Of a DNA stretch of 64,000 nt, positions 63,457 to 64,000 are shown in pieces. Both the position numbers and the translations under genes were made by a program. Numbering within the stretch: position 1 is the stretch's first letter; each line of letters begins with the position of its first letter. The notes under the pieces are model-generated. The model was not told the DNA's origin. It ran no database searches and saw only the letters and a list, made by a program, of their open reading frames with translations. The stretch is from contig JACKAE010000001.1 of assembly GCA_020635205.1 (NCBI GenBank), positions 1,178,001 to 1,242,000 of the forward strand, written 5' to 3'. This DNA is from Ignavibacteria bacterium. Its GTDB lineage: Bacteria; Bacteroidota; Ignavibacteria; OLB7.

Positions 63457-63876
63457 ATGCTATTGATTATGGCTAATGAGCCGCTTCATATCGTTCTCCA
63501 GATTGCCGGGATTGTTCAACTCGGCATGGTGCTTCTCGTGTTTATCTCGGGAAGAGTTACTCGGAAACTTGATGCCGTCCACATCCTTCCACCTGTCCAC
63601 CGACAGATGTACCTTGCCTACAGTCTCTACGTTGCCGGCACAATTGCTGCTCTCGGTCTCTTCTGCACCTTCTTCCCGGAGGAAATATCTTCAGAGGAAG
63701 GACTCGGCCGTGCTGTTGCAATCTTCGGTGCAATCTTCTGGACTGGACGTCTGGTACTGCAATTCCGATACGACATTAACTCCTACCTCCGAAAGAAGTG
63801 GATGCGGGTTGGGTATCAAGCCTTAACTCCAGTCTTCTTGGGGTTGGCAGTTGTGTACATCGTTGCTGCGTTTTAG
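63457..63876 (+). CDS. Four-helix membrane protein of unknown function
   Basis: 139 residues from MLLIMANEPL, with four predicted membrane segments (about HIVLQIAGIVQLGMVLLVF, MYLAYSLYVAGTIAALGLFC, AVAIFGAIFWTGRLVL, ALTPVFLGLAVVYIVAAF). The charge pattern RVTRKLD and YLRKKWMR favours both ends inside. The TTG at 63391 and ATG at 63469 are alternatives. It is 68 bases after the TetR gene and may be its co-transcribed target or a passenger. Confidence 0.75.
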   Translation: MLLIMANEPLHIVLQIAGIVQLGMVLLVFISGRVTRKLDAVHILPPVHRQMYLAYSLYVAGTIAALGLFCTFFPEEISSEEGLGRAVAIFGAIFWTGRLVLQFRYDINSYLRKKWMRVGYQALTPVFLGLAVVYIVAAF

Positions 63877-64000
63877 CACATCCGGTCGCTTACATGTTGG
63901 CGATAGTGCGTTCGTAGTCATTATGGAAACCAATCCAAAACCAAATGATAACATCTTAATCTCTGGTCCCTAATGCACGACAGTGCAGGTTGATTCTTAC

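Noticed and set aside
63877..64000. Possible gene at the right edge
   Set aside because: Only 124 bases remain after the last stop and no convincing frame or motif is seen.

Overview
The window looks like chromosome from a free-living, Gram-negative member of the FCB group (Bacteroidota/Chlorobiota side; Kapaibacteriota or Ignavibacteria-like is my best guess, not proven). Reasons: a SusC/SusD pair, five proteins ending in type IX secretion (T9SS) sorting domains, many lipoprotein signals, a DUF3078 protein, and two promoters of the TTG-N20-TAnnTTTG form typical of Bacteroidota. G+C appears close to 50%. I see no rRNA, tRNA, CRISPR array, transposase or prophage.

Layout. 1-584: end of a T9SS cargo protein. 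766-4436 (minus): a probable copper locus with a CxGKC membrane protein, MbnP, an MbnH/MauG-type di-heme protein and a beta-barrel starting CDFCNC. 4563-5054: TspO. 5137-7347 (minus): HutF and HutG of the five-step histidine pathway. 7886-9774: a membrane protein and a P-loop ATPase. 9959-13353: a surface protein with about 45 YadA-head-like repeats and an S74 self-cleaving chaperone, then a small zinc-ribbon protein. 13486-19939: a large ATPase-TPR-SARP-like regulator, an exported protein, a HEAT protein and a helical-repeat protein. 20117-22908: tandem WD40/T9SS paralogues. 23404-29890: uvrA, a DUF4397 lipoprotein and a divergent EF-G. 30137-32808: a Fic gene remnant and two T9SS cargo proteins. 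32988-35475: ECF sigma factor, unusual anti-sigma factor and lipoprotein. 36398-43563: SusC, SusD, a sodium/solute symporter and a metallophosphoesterase-like protein lacking key ligands. 44068-45460: a DUF2064 protein and a cysteine-pair protein. 45721-52077: a giant TPR protein, an outer-membrane barrel and a SPOR protein. 52155-60193: alpha/beta hydrolase, FAD oxidoreductase with a polyferredoxin membrane protein, LVIVD-type protein, GNAT, TPR protein and DUF3078 protein. 60181-63876: an M50 protease with zinc ribbon and TPRs, then a TetR-linked group (membrane protein, DCC-family thiol protein, TetR, membrane protein) headed by two identical palindromic operators.

Many genes act at the cell envelope: copper handling, surface adhesion, T9SS cargo, SusCD import, envelope stress or signalling (ECF/anti-sigma, M50, SPOR, TPR). 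The intergenic spaces hold several dispersed short-repeat families: hairpin arrays with GCCCC/GGGGC stems, CTTTGCG-type repeats, and long perfect palindromes with a compensatory base change between copies. These are the main non-coding structures of the window.
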